From assembly GCA_905250025.1 (NCBI GenBank), contig CAJNOJ010000020.1, positions 558,001 to 622,000 of the forward strand: a stretch of DNA of 64,000 nucleotides, written 5' to 3'. This document shows positions 1 to 12,807 of this stretch, piece after piece. Each line of letters starts with the position of its first letter. The stretch's first letter is position 1. Source of the stretch: Adineta ricciae (Eukaryota > Rotifera > Eurotatoria > Adinetida > Adinetidae). The position numbers and the translations under genes are program-made. The notes beneath the pieces were generated by a model. That model did not search any database. It was given only the letters and a program-made list of their open reading frames with translations, and was not told the DNA's origin.

Positions 1-628
1 AAATGAACAAGATCGCGCTGAACAAACGCTGTTGCTGGTAAATGTTCACCGCCTGGATTGCCATAGGCCAACGCCATTTCTTTCATAGATGGATCCGACG
101 GCGAACGAAGATAACTTAATTTGGAATGTTGTCGTGAAAGTGGCGGATCAGGCTGATTTATGTAATTCAATTCAAGTGATGATATATGTGGAATGTATAA
201 AGCACAAATACAGATATCCGTTTCGGGACCAAAGGCAATAAATCGACAATGACCTTTGAAATCAATCTGTACATATACGAAGAAATCATTCGAATCGAAG
301 TAAGATGTTAACTGAATAGGTTTACTTTGTTTTCAAGATTTTCTTCGTCTTCCTTTTTCACATCGAATAGTTGTCGAAGAACAGGCGAACCTTTGATGAT
401 TTCGCATACAGTATGAATGGAACCTGATGGAAGAATTGGTGAACAATAAGGTGTTAAATAGAATTCTTGTGAACGAATATTTGACTTTTGATTTGTACCA
501 CTAGTCAATGGTGTCGAAGGATTCACAGTTGGCGATGCTGGCGTTTGTGGCATAACCCGAAAGTCATATTTAAGAAGAACATGTGGGTATGATTCGAGTA
601 AACAGACAGGTAAAACCACAACACGCAT
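1..628 (-). CDS. 5' end of an unrecognised protein-coding gene (runs off the left edge)
   Basis: Two exons are visible on the minus strand. The first starts at the ATG at 628 and ends near 326. A 59-base intron (267-325) has GT and TACAG ends, and reading continues in frame from 266 to the window edge. The protein starts MRVVVLPVCLLESYPHVLLK and continues through a Pro/Ser/Thr-rich stretch. The second exon includes IDFKGHCRFIAFGPETDICI and looks like a folded domain. I do not recognise the family; there is no clear signal peptide or membrane segment. The gene is divergent from VAP, with about 540 bases between the two starts. The exon pair is convincing as coding; the function is unknown. Confidence 0.6.
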
Positions 629-1164
629 TTTGAAAGTTTAATGAATAAAGTGAAGATATTGACTTGTTCTAGAAGTAGATAAGAGAGAAATGACAAAAGA
701 GAAACTTTTCATTTTCATAGCGTCAAAGAAAATAAATTATTGTTTATATTCGACTGTCTAACTTTTCTTTTCTCATCTTGTTCGTTAATTTTAAAAGAAA
801 AATCTCTTTCTCTCTCTCTCCTCCGTTTAGTTCATCTTTAACCAAAAAGTGAATTCATCGAAGATAATTATTGAAATTATGAATATTTAGAAAGAGAACA
901 CCTCATCATACTTTATTTTTCTTCCTCACCCTCAAAGTGCATAGATGTGCTAATTTCGCGCAATGTAAAACGATTGATTGATTATCTATATAGTACATAT
1001 TTATTATTTATTCTTTTTTTTGTGACATCATGCGATAGTAGCTGTAATTGATGTTTAACACTTTTCTAGATAGTAGTCTTATCAGAAAACGGCATATTAA
1101 ACTTAATTTATTTAATATCTAACAATTGTACATCCATTAAACAGGACTTTGTTAAGAGAGAGAT
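629..1164. other. Divergent intergenic region
   Basis: AT-rich spacer between two divergent genes, containing pyrimidine runs near 800-830 and 1010-1020. A splice-acceptor-like tract ending in AG at about 1143-1144 precedes the VAP ATG by about 20 bases. No other gene is seen. Confidence 0.5.
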
Positions 1165-2734
1165 ATGACACTCGAACTCATTCCGAATGGTGATCTTATT
1201 TTTAAAGGTCCATTCACTGCGGTTTCGACAACAACGTTAAAACTATCTAACAGTGGAAATGAACGACTAGCTTATAAGATAAAAACAACTGCTCCGAAAC
1301 GGTATTGTGTCAAACCGAATAGCGGTTTTCTCGATGCCAATGCAACTGCTAACATTCAAGGTAGAAAAAAAAGAGATGATCTTTTTTCGATAGGCCATAT
1401 GTCTCTCGTTGTTTTAGTTATGTTACAACCACAAATACCAGGTCAATCTGATGATCGTTCAAAGCATAAATTCATGGTACAGTGGGTTGCAGTTCCAAAT
1501 AGTTATGGCGACGACGTGGAGAATTTCGTATGGGAGAACTCGACTGGAGATAGGATAGAAAAAATCTGTTTTTTTTTGGTTTTCTAGTGGAAACAGGATT
1601 TAAAGAGCTTGAATGTTCAGGATTCGAAGTTAAAATGTGTCTTTGCCGAAGATCAATCAGCCGCAGTCGTACCTAACGATTCAACTGATCATCGTGGCTC
1701 AGAGACAGTAAGTTATGAAAAGAATTCGTCAGCTAGATTAAATATCAATCATATAAATACGATATGGTCACAAAAAACAAGCTGATAAGACGGATATAAT
1801 TAGTTTTTCTTTCCTTTCTGCTCTATCATTGGAAATATTAGCCTGTGCAGTTTATTCGACTGGTTTCTTTTCTCCGCTTATGATGATATGCATTTGTCTA
1901 TACGATAATGAGGGAAAAAAATGACATGAGGGTTTCCTCGAGGACGCATCAATTAACGACTGATTGATTGTCGAAAATCTAATCGATATGATTTCTTTTG
2001 TCTGTTTAGAACACCACACGCACTGTAAGTAGTTTCAGTGACGTTTTTCGTTTTTGTTTGCTGTTTGTTTTTTCGTGATCGATCGCGAACAAAACTGCTT
2101 GATATTTTTTTCATAATTGCTTGCTTGACTAACCCTGCGAGTTTAGACTGATTCAGCGCATGTTGCCGACAGCCGCACCCAACAATCCGCTCCATCAGCA
2201 TCGATTTCCAATCAACGTTCATCTCCAATAACCTCACGTGCAATCAACTCTATTCAATCACAAAGTCAAGATCGACAACAGGTTCTCTTCTATACACATG
2301 CAGACGCGTCACATTTATGTCATACACACTTGCTCAAACTTTTGTCTATACGATATGAGTTTCGACATAACTTTACATTTGAATCTGTGCTTTAGGACAC
2401 AAGTGATGATTTGAATAAATCACGTCCTCGACAACAAGATATCGAACGGTTGAAGAGTGAAAATGATTCATTAAAAGTACGCAGTGCGTTCTGGTTTGTT
2501 CTTCACGGAATCTCATCGAATGTTTAGGAAAAGCTCAAACAAGCCGAAGGTGGCCTACGACAAAGAACAACAGGCGGCAATTCCGCAGTCGACCGATCGA
2601 AATCCAGTCAACAGCAAAATGGTCTCGTTCTGTTCGGCATTGCTTTAACTGAGCAACTCGTTCTCGTTGCTTTTGTTATCGCATTATTATTTGGCTTTTC
2701 ACTCGGTTATTTTTTCTTTTCATGTAGCAATTAA
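1165..2734 (+). CDS. VAP: VAMP-associated protein (VAP), ER membrane contact-site tether
   Basis: Seven exons (1165-1360, 1418-1527, 1588-1707, 2010-2024, 2147-2281, 2396-2476, 2528-2734) sum to 864 bases, or 287 residues, in one frame. Residues 1 to about 120 form an MSP domain (LELIPNGDLIFKGPF, then SKHKFMVQ). A Ser/Gln-rich linker follows, then a coiled coil (DIERLKSENDSLKEKLKQ) and a C-terminal membrane anchor (LVLVAFVIALLFGFSLGYFF), the standard VAP order. The family tethers the ER to other organelles by binding FFAT motifs with the MSP domain. Length is close to animal VAPA/VAPB. A 15-base micro-exon (2010-2024) keeps frame but is inferred only from splice sites. A polyadenylation signal AATAAA begins within a few bases of the stop. 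Confidence 0.93.
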
Positions 2735-3445
2735 AATAAACAATATATATTAACACAAAAAAAAAACGAACACTCATAATCTTCTACATACGCACACGCA
2801 AAGTAACCTTTCTTACTAATATTTTCTTTTTTGAAACGCACATGTATGAATTCTAACCTTTCTAAATAGGAAAAATAAATGTTAGACTTTTCTCGTCGTT
2901 TTCCGGTGTTGTGCTACATGGCAAGAACTACATTTCTACGAAAAATAATGTGCGCGATGTCAACCTTCTATCTTTAATGTTCAACTGTTCGTTTCTTTCT
3001 CTTTGTCCAATGTAATCAATATCTTGTGCGTCTTTCTGTGTAAGTCAAATGAGAATAAGTCATGCAAAAGCAAATACCAACAGCAACAGACATGTTATAA
3101 AATCATATGTGAACAAGTTTCTCTTCTGTATTTCGCAACTCCTTCCTGATTGATAATTCTTTTTTTTTGTTCTTTGTATCTTCGTACTTATCTTAGAAAG
3201 AAAGTTCTTTATATCGTTTGCAAACCAAAAAATCGAATGAATCTATAGAAGGTTTCTCTAATCTCTCTATTTAAGCATTGTTGTGTTGTTTACTTCGCGT
3301 TCTCTTCTTCTTTTCTTTTCGTTTTTCTGGAAATAAGTTAACAAACTAACATACTAAACATTTTGCAGTTATTACTTTTGTTGTCTTTTGTTTGAAGATT
3401 TTGATTTCGTTTTGAAAGAGAAAAAACTCGAAAAAAGAAAGACTC
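2735..3445 (+). other. Intergenic region between VAP and gamma-tubulin
   Basis: AT-rich sequence with AATAAA near 2736 and near 2875 and several pyrimidine tracts. An acceptor-like tract ending TTTTGCAG near 3368 could mark the 5' end of the gamma-tubulin mRNA. No ORF worth calling. Confidence 0.4.
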
Positions 3446-5901
3446 ATGCCTAGTGAAATCATCACATTACAATTGGGACAATGCGGCAATCAAAGTAAGC
3501 CGAACACTGTACAAAAATCAACCTTCACTAAACGTAGTCAACACACTCTAGAATAATCTTCGTAGAATTTTCATTCTCCTTCTCGAACTAAATCGTAATG
3601 TTTGCATGCGATTCTCAAGTAGAACTAAAATGACTTCGAATAGGCATGAACAGTCCTTTGAAGTTATTTTCTAGTTTTATATGAAAATATTGTAATTTTT
3701 AGTTGGTATGGAATTCTGGAAGCAATTATGTGCCGAACATGGAATAAGTCCAGAAGGCAAATTGGAACCGTTTGCCAAGGAGGGTTCTGATCGTAAAGAT
3801 GTGTTCTTTTATCAAGTTAGTTTTCGAATGGTATCCTAAATACGAATGCATGTTGATGTATATCGTAGGCGGATGACCAACATTACATTCCACGTTCTGT
3901 TCTGCTCGATCTCGAACCTCGGGTTATCGATGGAATCCTAAAATCACCGTATAAACATTTGTATAATCCGGAGAATGTTTATATTTCAAAAGATGGTGGT
4001 GGTGCTGGTATGTTGTCGATTCGAAACGAGGAATTGCATTGTGGAATTTGTTTTGCATAGGTAATAATTGGGCTCAGGGTTATCATCAAGGTGACAAATT
4101 AACCGAAGATATATTCGATATTATCGATCGTGAAGCTGAAAACGGTGATTCTCTTGAAGTTAGTCTAAATCACTTGTCAAAATTGAATGATTTTGAATGT
4201 AATTTTTCATAACTAGGGTTTTGTGCTTTGCCATTCGATTGCTGGAGGTACAGGATCAGGCATGGGTAGCAATATCCTTGAAAAACTCAATGATCGGTAA
4301 GAAGAACTTTTGTTCCGAAACAGGTTTACATCTCTGTTGTTTCACGTTCTAGTTTTCCGAAGAAATTAATCCAAACCTACTCCGTTTTTCCGATGACTAA
4401 TGAAGTGGTAAGATCAAGTGCGACTAATCTCTATTCAATTCACTTCTACTAATGACATTTTGCAATCCAATTTCTTTAACACAATCGTTGTCAGTTCTGT
4501 TGATGATGCATCAGATAGAATTCTTTGACTAAAAAGTACTAGTAGACAAGGGGTCGTATCCGACATTATCTCGTAATTACAAACTGGCATAACAAATGTC
4601 GTATCGATTATCATCTGGAGTCGATCGAGACTGACAAATAACGACATTTTTAGTTTAATTGCTCTTGATTGATTGATTGAGCTTTGTTTTCACTTAGGCG
4701 GACGTCGTTGTTCAACCATACAATTCCGTTTTAACTCTCAAACGATTAACTGAAAATGCCGATTGCACTGTAAGTCAAATATCAACGAAGAGAACTAGTA
4801 AAGAATTCTCTTTGTGAAACAAAGGTTGTTTTGGATAACACGGCACTCAATCGCATCGCTACTGAACGTTTGAAAAAGGCAACGCCGACATTGGCTGAAC
4901 TCAATCAACTGGTAATATCTTTACAAATATATTCCATTATACTGTATAAATTGTAGGTGTCGACGATCATGTCGGGCAGTACATCAACACTTCGTTATCC
5001 AGGTTATATGAATAATGACTTAATAAGTCTTATATCGTCATTGATTCCAACACCGCGTTTGCATTTTCTTATATCCGCTTATACTCCATTGACATCGGAT
5101 AATACAGTAAGACGAAATTCTTCAGTGAGCAGAGTGTATCATTTTTCGTCACAAATAAAATAGGAGTCGGAAGTACGTAAAACGACTGTGCTTGATGTTA
5201 TGCGTCGTTTATTACAACCCAAGAATGTTATGGTGACAACTGCATCTCGTGATAAGAACATCACTCATTGTTATGTTTCGATTTTGAATATAATTCAAGG
5301 CGAAGTCGATCCGTCCGAAGTAACTTCATTTTCTTATTCTCATTACTAGCAATCACGAATTTGACGTAGGTTCACAAAAGTTTAATGCGTATTCGTGAAC
5401 GTAAGTTGGCTGAATTCATACCATGGGGCCCAGCATCCATTCAAGTGGCTTTATCGAAAAAATCGCCATATGTCACCACACAGCACCGTGTCAGTGGGTT
5501 AATGCTCGCTAATCATACTGGTATATCATCAGTATGTAGTTCCTACTTTCTTTAAATAAGTGAAATCAATCTTGTTTGAGTAGTTATTCGATCGAATGTG
5601 TGATCACTATGATAAACTTATCAAACGAGAAGCTTTTGTCGAAAACTTCCGACGTCTACCGATGTTTAAAGATAATCTTGATGAATTCAATGATTCACGT
5701 GAAGTAAGAAGATCCTTTGTCTAGAGTGTAAGATAAAATATTTGAATATGTAGGTTGTACAACAACTTATGGATGAATATCGAGCGGCAACGCGAAAAGA
5801 TTACATCAACTTCGGTAATACTCAAACTGCTCAGGTACGAAAATGGATTTTAACATGAAATTTGTTTCTATAAAGTCTATTGTCTATTTCAGGGTGAATA
5901 G
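3446..5901 (+). CDS. TUBG1: Gamma-tubulin
   Basis: About 14 short exons with 45-60 base introns, plus one of about 290 bases (4409-4697), encode a protein of about 455 residues that aligns end to end with animal gamma-tubulin from memory. Diagnostic stretches are [15 protein letters not shown] at the start, [14 protein letters not shown]-like sequence ([11 protein letters not shown]), GGTGSGMGS (the nucleotide-binding T4 loop), [39 protein letters not shown] and [13 protein letters not shown]. The first and last exons are secured by the conserved N-terminus and by a short final exon encoding GE-stop after an intron. Gamma-tubulin nucleates microtubules in gamma-TuRC at centrosomes and basal bodies. 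Beta- and alpha-tubulin are excluded by the [11 protein letters not shown] and [13 protein letters not shown] segments. No odd features. Confidence 0.97.
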
Positions 5902-6199
5902 ATAGCAATCGCTTCGGTGCTAATTAAAGTTGTTTTAAATTTTGTGGCTTGTTTCTAGCGACAATTTGTGTTAATTAATGAATCAAAATAATGTTTTAAT
6001 CCGTTTCAAATAATAAAGAAAACGTACGCTTTACATGTCTATTTTGTGCGAAAATGTTATAACTATCTGAGAGAATATCCGATAACAGACGTATACTTCC
6101 AACTAGTTGTAAATATAACTAATAAGGAGAGTATTTGATTATAACAAATTCGAATAGGAAAACGGAATAAAAAAGAAATAGCTGCCAATATTCATATAA

Positions 6200-6884
6200 T
6201 TTAGTACTCTGTAGATAACGAGTACCGGTAAATCCACTGGTGATTAGTACAGATCCAGTTTTCAATACAGATGACACATGCTGCTAGTAATTGATCAGGT
6301 TGAAGCGAACGGATCATAGAGCTCAATACAATTTGGCATAGTATCACTGATCCTTTCCACAATGATTAAAACTTTTCCATTTGTCAGCAGAGACGTTGTA
6401 TGCGCCTATCTTCCAGAAGATGTGTTACCAGTAGATGACCATGTTCCCGTCGACAGTTTATAACATTAAGCAGTATTTAGTTCATCACCGATACCAAGAC
6501 CACCAGCAAGTAGCCCTTTTCCACCCTTTAGTATCAGTACAGCTACAACATGTGATTGTCGACTCGAGTGATCCTTCCAAATGCACTAGAACGATAAAAA
6601 CTCATCCGTGGCGCTCCTTAGCTGTTATACTTATGTCTAATGTTGTACTAGCTCATATTGTCGTATGCATGATTCTGTTTGGTCGTACCAATCCCATCAA
6701 AGTAACTCCACTAGTTAACAACACTGCTCAATTTTTGACCTCGCGCATATAGTCAACAGCATGAACTTCATTGACAACAAAAATAACAGCCAAACCTGTA
6801 ACACCAGGTACAGCAACAACTATCACTACCTCACTTCCGAGAGCTCCTTTTCGTAAATCACTCAAATTGAGGATTGAAGCCATC
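6200..6884 (-). pseudogene. Decayed kelch-repeat gene
   Basis: Reading the minus strand from an ATG at 6884 gives a 51-residue open start (MASILNLSDLRKGALGSE) with a hydrophobic segment (VVIVVAVPGVTGLAVIFVV) and then stops. Further along, short open pieces carry kelch-repeat signatures: LLAGGLGIGDELNTA, LSTGTWSSTGNTSSGR, HTTSLLTNGKVLI and CIELYDPFAST. About six in-frame stops interrupt the frame and at least one kelch Gly-Gly pair is lost. Spacing of the repeats (about 50 residues) fits a beta-propeller of the kelch type with an N-terminal membrane anchor. I infer a dead copy of such a gene. A plus-strand ORF over the same bases (6435-6752) has no protein-like features. Confidence 0.6.
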
Positions 6885-7743
6885 TTACGCTAAGAATCGA
6901 TCTGCATCACTAGTTTGTTTCTGATTCATGAAAGACTAAATGATGTCGAGTTGAATAGGAAAACATCGAAATTGGGTTATTAATAATAAATTTGAGTCTG
7001 AATACAGTCGATGAATTATTATAAAATCGAATTTGATGATGTTGATCGTCCATCTCTCATTTTGCTTCGACAGATAACAGAATAAGGAAAGAAAACTTCT
7101 TATGATGGCTAACAGACAAGTAGATTGGTTTTTTTTACAACCCATGACGATATGGTCATTATTCCTACGTACAAGTATCCTTTTCCTCGACTTTTATTTC
7201 TATTATGAGTCTGTAGATTTATTTTCTCAACATCTCAGGTTCGTAACATAACTCGAATGTCGATGGATTTGTCGTTACGATGTTTCGTATACAGAGAACA
7301 TTTACTGAGTGTGAGGACAACAAAGGAAGAATCAAGGTAACCAGCTAAGTGTTTGATGAAGATTATTCGACAACGATGATAAGACGAAAGGCACAGAACA
7401 TAAAAATTTGTATTTTTCAAACATATTGCTATCGGCATGAATTTATTACCATTGAATATCGAATATCAGAAATTTTGAGTACGATAGTTAATAATATTTT
7501 ATTTTGCTATGGCAAATATATGATTATATTGATAAGTGGAAAGTCAAATTTCACAAATTGGAGTAATAAGATTGATGGAGAAGAAGAGGAAGACTAATGC
7601 ACATGATAGAAGAAGAAGAAGAAATTTAAAGTCTACATTTTCACAAAAAAAAAACGTGGAAGTCAAATGACAAAAAATTCTCATAAGATAAGTGGAAGAA
7701 AATGATTGAATATATATACAAGTTTCCATGAAGATCAGACATC
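6885..7743. other. Intergenic region before the alpha-catenin 3' end
   Basis: AT-rich sequence with only short ORFs lacking any recognisable domain. A purine-rich GAA/GAAGAG stretch lies near 7578-7615. No gene supported. Confidence 0.4.
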
Positions 7744-10700
7744 TTAATTTTGAAATTGGCTCAGAACGTGTAAAGGTTCGAGTCGTTTTTTGGTAGCACC
7801 TTTTCTTACTCGCACATCAGAATCATTCGGGCGATCAGTTAACACCAATGGTTTCTTTTCTGGCAAACGCATTTTCCATTGAACAATTGGCTAAACAGAT
7901 CCAATATGTGAGATAAACCATCAGTCTGATCATCATTAATATTACCTCTTTGTTTCCTGATTTGTTACGATATTTGGTGGAAGCTATATAGGATGCTTTG
8001 ACAGTGAGTACAACTGCACCCATTAAGTTTTTCGCTGCTGTAATCAACGAAGTAGCGCTGTCAAGCTAAAGAAAGGAGAAAGAGAATGAAGAATATCGAG
8101 ATTTAGATGACTTACTCCGCTAACGATAAGTTCGCCACTTATATTTTGAACATCAGCTTTCACTTTACTCGTAATATCCAATTGGTGACAATAGAGAGTG
8201 ATACCTAGAAGTAAAATTAGATATTAAACAAGATAAACAAGAATTTTCTCCAATTACGATCAACATAAGCAGCAAGGTCAGATTTTGATTGGGATTCGAC
8301 ACACTGAAAAGCGAAAAGCAAGGTTGATTTTCGTATGAAATGTCATTTTACTTGTGCAGCAATATCTTTCGCTAATTTATTCAATTTAGATCCACATTCT
8401 GAGATCATTTTTGCGGCATGGATCACATCCATTGTTGTACGTAATGGTCCACGACCCCTGAACGACAAACAAAGCGAAGTATTACTTTTTCGAGAAAAAC
8501 CCAAAGAGTTTTACCGGGTAAAGTCCGTCATTTCCATCATAATCATGCACATTTTTTTCGCAAGAACAATGATATCATTGCCACGATCATCCCATTTAAG
8601 AACTTCACGTTCGAAATCGCGTTTTGTTCGTTTGAAGCCTTCAACTTGAAGTTCGATTTGCTCTCGTTCTTCTTTAGGTAATCGTCTCATCATGTCCTAA
8701 TTAAAGTACGCATTGATGAAACAACACAAATGAAAAGACGTTGCGTGTCATACTCGACTTGGATTGTCATTATTGCCTGGATGCATTTCCATATCAGTTT
8801 GTTGACTATCCACCGATGGTCCGTGACTTGATGCTTGAGATGGAGCATAGATTTCATCATTGAATCCTTCTTCATCGTCACTTGGCCATTCAAGATCCTA
8901 CTCAATCATGAAATTTCATGTACAGATTTTGCATTTCTCGTTTATGTGACTCACTGGATTCATTAAGATACTATTTCGAATATCTCTTATACCATGATAG
9001 ACATTGCTGGATGCTTCAATTAATTCTTGTTCATTTATTTCGTACTAGAATGAGAAAATATTTTCGATGAAGAAGCAAATGAATGATTTACCTTGCGATC
9101 ATCCTGTGTCGATTTCATTCGAAGAGTGTCAATTGATATTTTGATTCTTTCAGCAAAACTCGGCATGACTAAAATGAGATATACTGTTCGAACCAACGGA
9201 AAATCGAAGAGCTCATCTTTACTTTGGTCTCGAAGAACGCGAACACTTTCCAGAACAGTTTCGGTATATTCTCCAGGTTCGTATTTGTCCATTTCAGCAG
9301 CAACCACATCAATAACACGATCGGCTCGTCCACGAATCGCACCCGCAGTTCGATCAACACCTGAAATCACGAACAGATCTTCCTTAAATTCCCTCTCTAT
9401 TCAAACTCGTTTCACATACGATCTGGATTTTGTTCGACCATGGCTTGAATGCATGAGTTAATATCTTCGAGTATATGATTCTCCGAAATAGCAAGAAAAT
9501 CTTCAATGGTAGTTATTTCATCAACAGCTTCTGTAAGCAATCGCACGTGTTTTTCCCATGTTTCACGAAAAACATCCAGATTTTCTTGAGCAACTTTTGA
9601 GGTCGAACGAGCAGCAAGAATTCGTGCAGCACTCACCACCTACAATAGGCATTTCCCTGACGATTTCTTTTCTCCGATGATTTAACGAAAAACTTACTTG
9701 TGGAGAAAGATGTTCAATATGTTTTGCAGCTAGACGAACTAATTTGATGCCTTCAACCGAATCTGACATTGAACAAACGATATTTGCAACCTACGAGGAT
9801 GAGTTTCATATCCAAACTGACATCTATATTTTAAACATACTTCAACCAATTTAGTTGCATGTTCCATGAAGATCTGTGCTGTTTGTTCGACGAGTTGAAT
9901 ATTCCCACGTCGTGCTGCATCGATAAGAGCTACAAGTGGAACGTTTGTCGCGACAAACGTATCACTAACATGATCGACAGCAGCTTTACGAAGCTAAACA
10001 AAAGAATAAAGAAAATTTTAAAAAAAAAGTCGAAAACTTCGACTACCGGCAAATCTTTCACGCCTGTGGGTGTCAAAAATGAACATTCAATTGATTCTAA
10101 CGATGATGGTGACGAGGATAACTCTCGATACATTCGAATACTCGTACTTTTTTGCGTTGGACTCGGAAAAGTATCACACAGATAGACATACATTTTGACT
10201 CGTTTTATGTGTATAAACTGATGAGAAAGACGCGTAATGAATTATTCAATCTTTGTCTATCATTGACGCATGATGATTATGATGATGATAACGATAATGA
10301 CAATACGCATATTGACATTTTAGTCTGTCTCTCCATTAACAATCAAAACGTATTGACAGATGAATCGACTACTTTCATAGCGTTTTACCTTTTTCGTTCA
10401 TTCTCTCTTACTCGCCGCAAAGATTCATTCAACAGGGTAGTTGTATATAATTGAATATCGAACATGAAAGAATAACAGTCGGTTCATACAAATAGATTTC
10501 ATTTCTTTCCTAACTTTCTCGAGGGTGTGAACATATGGGATTGATGATGACAAAGAGAGAAAAAAAACATGTTTCATTTACCTGTTTTCGTAGATCACGA
10601 GTTTTCGTTTGCATTATCTGAATCTTTTCATTGACATTGTCTTCTGAACTCTTCTTTTTCGACTAAAACAGATGAATCAACAATTCTAGTGAAGATACCC

Positions 10701-12310
10701 CCTAAGATTTGAACAAGTTACTTACATATCGGATGTATTCATCCAATAATTCTTGCAATGCTTGTCGAACTGCGTTACATTCTTGAACAATTCGATCACG
10801 ACGTTCTTCTCGTGTCGAGAGAGAGTCTGCTAATAGAGCAGCGCCTGAGATGATACTTTCCAGATGTTCTTCGAGCTGTGGTCGAACAACTTGTTCATTG
10901 AATTTCTGTGGTTTCATCATGACTACCCGCTAGAGGAAGGAAAAAAAGATAATTTTCTTTTTAATAAATTTGTACGAATTACATCGAATTCATTCAATGC
11001 TCGAGTGAGATCTCCGACAGTATTCAATGCTGCATCTTGTTTTATCGTTTCTGTGTGCCCTTGAGTAATTGAAGAAATTACGTGGACCGCCTCGCGTAAT
11101 TGATTGTAGACAAAATCACGATTTTCACGTGATGATGGTATCTCCGGATGACGTAAATAAGTTTTTGCTGCAGTCAATAACATCATGGATGATCGTTTGA
11201 TTGTAGCGCGTGCTGCTGCTAAGCTTTCCTGTTCATCTCGATCCACTAAATCCTGAACGAGAGATAAATATATTTTCAAACCTAAAATCGCACCGGTTTT
11301 TTCGATACGTTACTTGCTGTCTTCGTTGAGCATGATAACCCAAATTGCTAACATCTTTTCCATATTGTTTATAGAACTGGATCAATTCATCCTGATTCGC
11401 TGCATCATGAATTTGTTGTAAATCATTTTCCACCTAAATCAATTCGTCAGAATCTATTTGATTGCTCATAAAATCTTCTTACCAAACGAATAGAATTCAA
11501 AATAATTTGCACATCCACATAATCAGCTAACATCAGTAGACGAGTAACCGATGAAAGTAAACCTCGAGCGGCGACAATCATCTGCTCGCGTTTAGATTTT
11601 GAACATGGATCATCAGCAAAGCCCTTTGATAGAACAGCCATTTCGTCGCCTAAATCATTTCAAAACGACGCCTTTAAATCGCGTGAATCATCTCTTCACT
11701 TACCTGCTCGTTTCACTTCATTCATACTCTCGATTAATTCATTTCTCATACCAGGATTTTCATGAACGATCTCGTCGGCCTTGTGGATGAAATTTTCCGT
11801 TGCTTGAATAACATTTGCGACTAGAAGATGGGCGCGCTTTGAACGACCTTTCTTCATAGCTGATGGTTGTTCCGATACCAACGAACTGACCTAAAGTCAA
11901 TGGCAAAAAATCATGAACTTTATCTCGAAAGTTGACATTCGCATTGGAAATGCTGGCTAGACCTTTCGTATTAGAGCAAAAGCGAAGCATTTGACATTAA
12001 TAGAATCGTCATTCAATGAGAGTCTCAGTGAATTTCAAAGCAAACCATTCATTGGTCATTTATATTTCAAGTACCTCGAGGCCTTTCAATTGCGGCGTTT
12101 GTTTCCTTCGAAAACTTATTCAAGCATGCATAATAACGTCACTTTTATATGAACTCAGAAACGATGTTGATCAATTAACTAATGAATTGTCCAACGCGTC
12201 ATTGTTTAAATGAAGAAAACAAACAAACCTCTGCTATTAATGGATCCAACGTTCGTTGTACCGACCATGTTTTAATTTGCATTTTGCTTGGATTAAATTT
12301 CGTATACATG
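7744..12310 (-). CDS. CTNNA: Alpha-catenin
   Basis: About 16 exons on the minus strand, first ATG at 12308-12310, stop at 7744-7746. The start reads MYTKFNPSKMQIKTWSVQRT, very close to animal alpha-catenin. Further hallmarks are KKGRSKRAHLLVANV, FADDPCSKSKREQMI, LESIISGAALLADS, RKAAVDHVSDTF, NHILEDINSCI, DRTAGAIRGRADRVIDVV, GNDIIVLAKKMCMIMMEM and AKNLMGAVVLTVKASYIAST. It carries the three vinculin-homology regions, including the C-terminal actin-binding domain, with predicted length near 900 residues as in the family. Alpha-catenin links cadherin-beta-catenin complexes to actin at adherens junctions. Vinculin is excluded by the N- and C-terminal matches. Two introns are unusually long (338 bases at 11891-12228 and 588 bases at 9994-10581). 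Confidence 0.96.
9994..10581 (-). other. Long intron of alpha-catenin with GAT-type repeat
   Basis: This 588-base intron separates exons ending ...TRDLRKQ and starting LRKAAVDH; most other introns here are near 55 bases. It contains a degenerate GAT/GATAAC repeat near 10267-10305. Short ORFs exist on both strands but none has a recognisable domain. Confidence 0.6.
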
Positions 12311-12807
12311 ATTTATTTATTCAGAATTTAGAAATGAGCATTCGAAGCACTCGTTTTCTTTATGCCAAAAAATGCCAACTTTGACAAATAGACAGAACAT
12401 GCATGCACATAAACTTTTTTCTCTTTCTGGACCAATAAAATTCCTCTTTCTCAATTTCACTTCCAATTGGTTCATACATTTAACCTGTAGATATCCCTGA
12501 TGATCTCACTCATTCATTCATATTCATCTATCGATAGTATGTTTCTCTTTCTCCTCTTCTTCCACCATTGCGTTGTCGAGTGAACGTGTACACTGAGTTT
12601 TTTCCTCTTCGCTCCTGTTTAGTTACTTTCGTCATAAAAAGAGAGAAAGTCTTTCTTTCTGCTGCTTTTTTCTTCTTCTTCTTCTTCTATTCAAGTATGT
12701 CGACGTCCTTCAAACACTCAAGTCAATATTTTTTTGTTTCGTCATTTAATTTCTCTTTGAATTTAAATTAGAAAATTAATTATCTCCTTTATCGTTCTCG
12801 TTTTTAG
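12311..12807. other. Divergent promoter region, alpha-catenin / F-box gene
   Basis: About 500 bases between divergent starts. It holds pyrimidine-rich runs including a TTC repeat near 12665-12690. It ends in a splice acceptor directly against the F-box gene ATG. Confidence 0.5.
12806..12807 (+). promoter_or_regulatory. Probable trans-splice acceptor
   Basis: TCTCGTTTTTAG ends exactly at the base before the F-box gene ATG, with no evident donor exon upstream. This fits a spliced-leader acceptor or a 5' UTR intron. Confidence 0.55.

Noticed and set aside
4435-4647. Minus-strand 70-residue ORF inside gamma-tubulin
   Set aside because: It lies in a longer gamma-tubulin intron (about 4409-4697) and shows no coding features.
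6435-6752. 105-residue plus-strand ORF
   Set aside because: It overlaps the decayed kelch gene on the other strand, has no domain, no splice context and no convincing composition.
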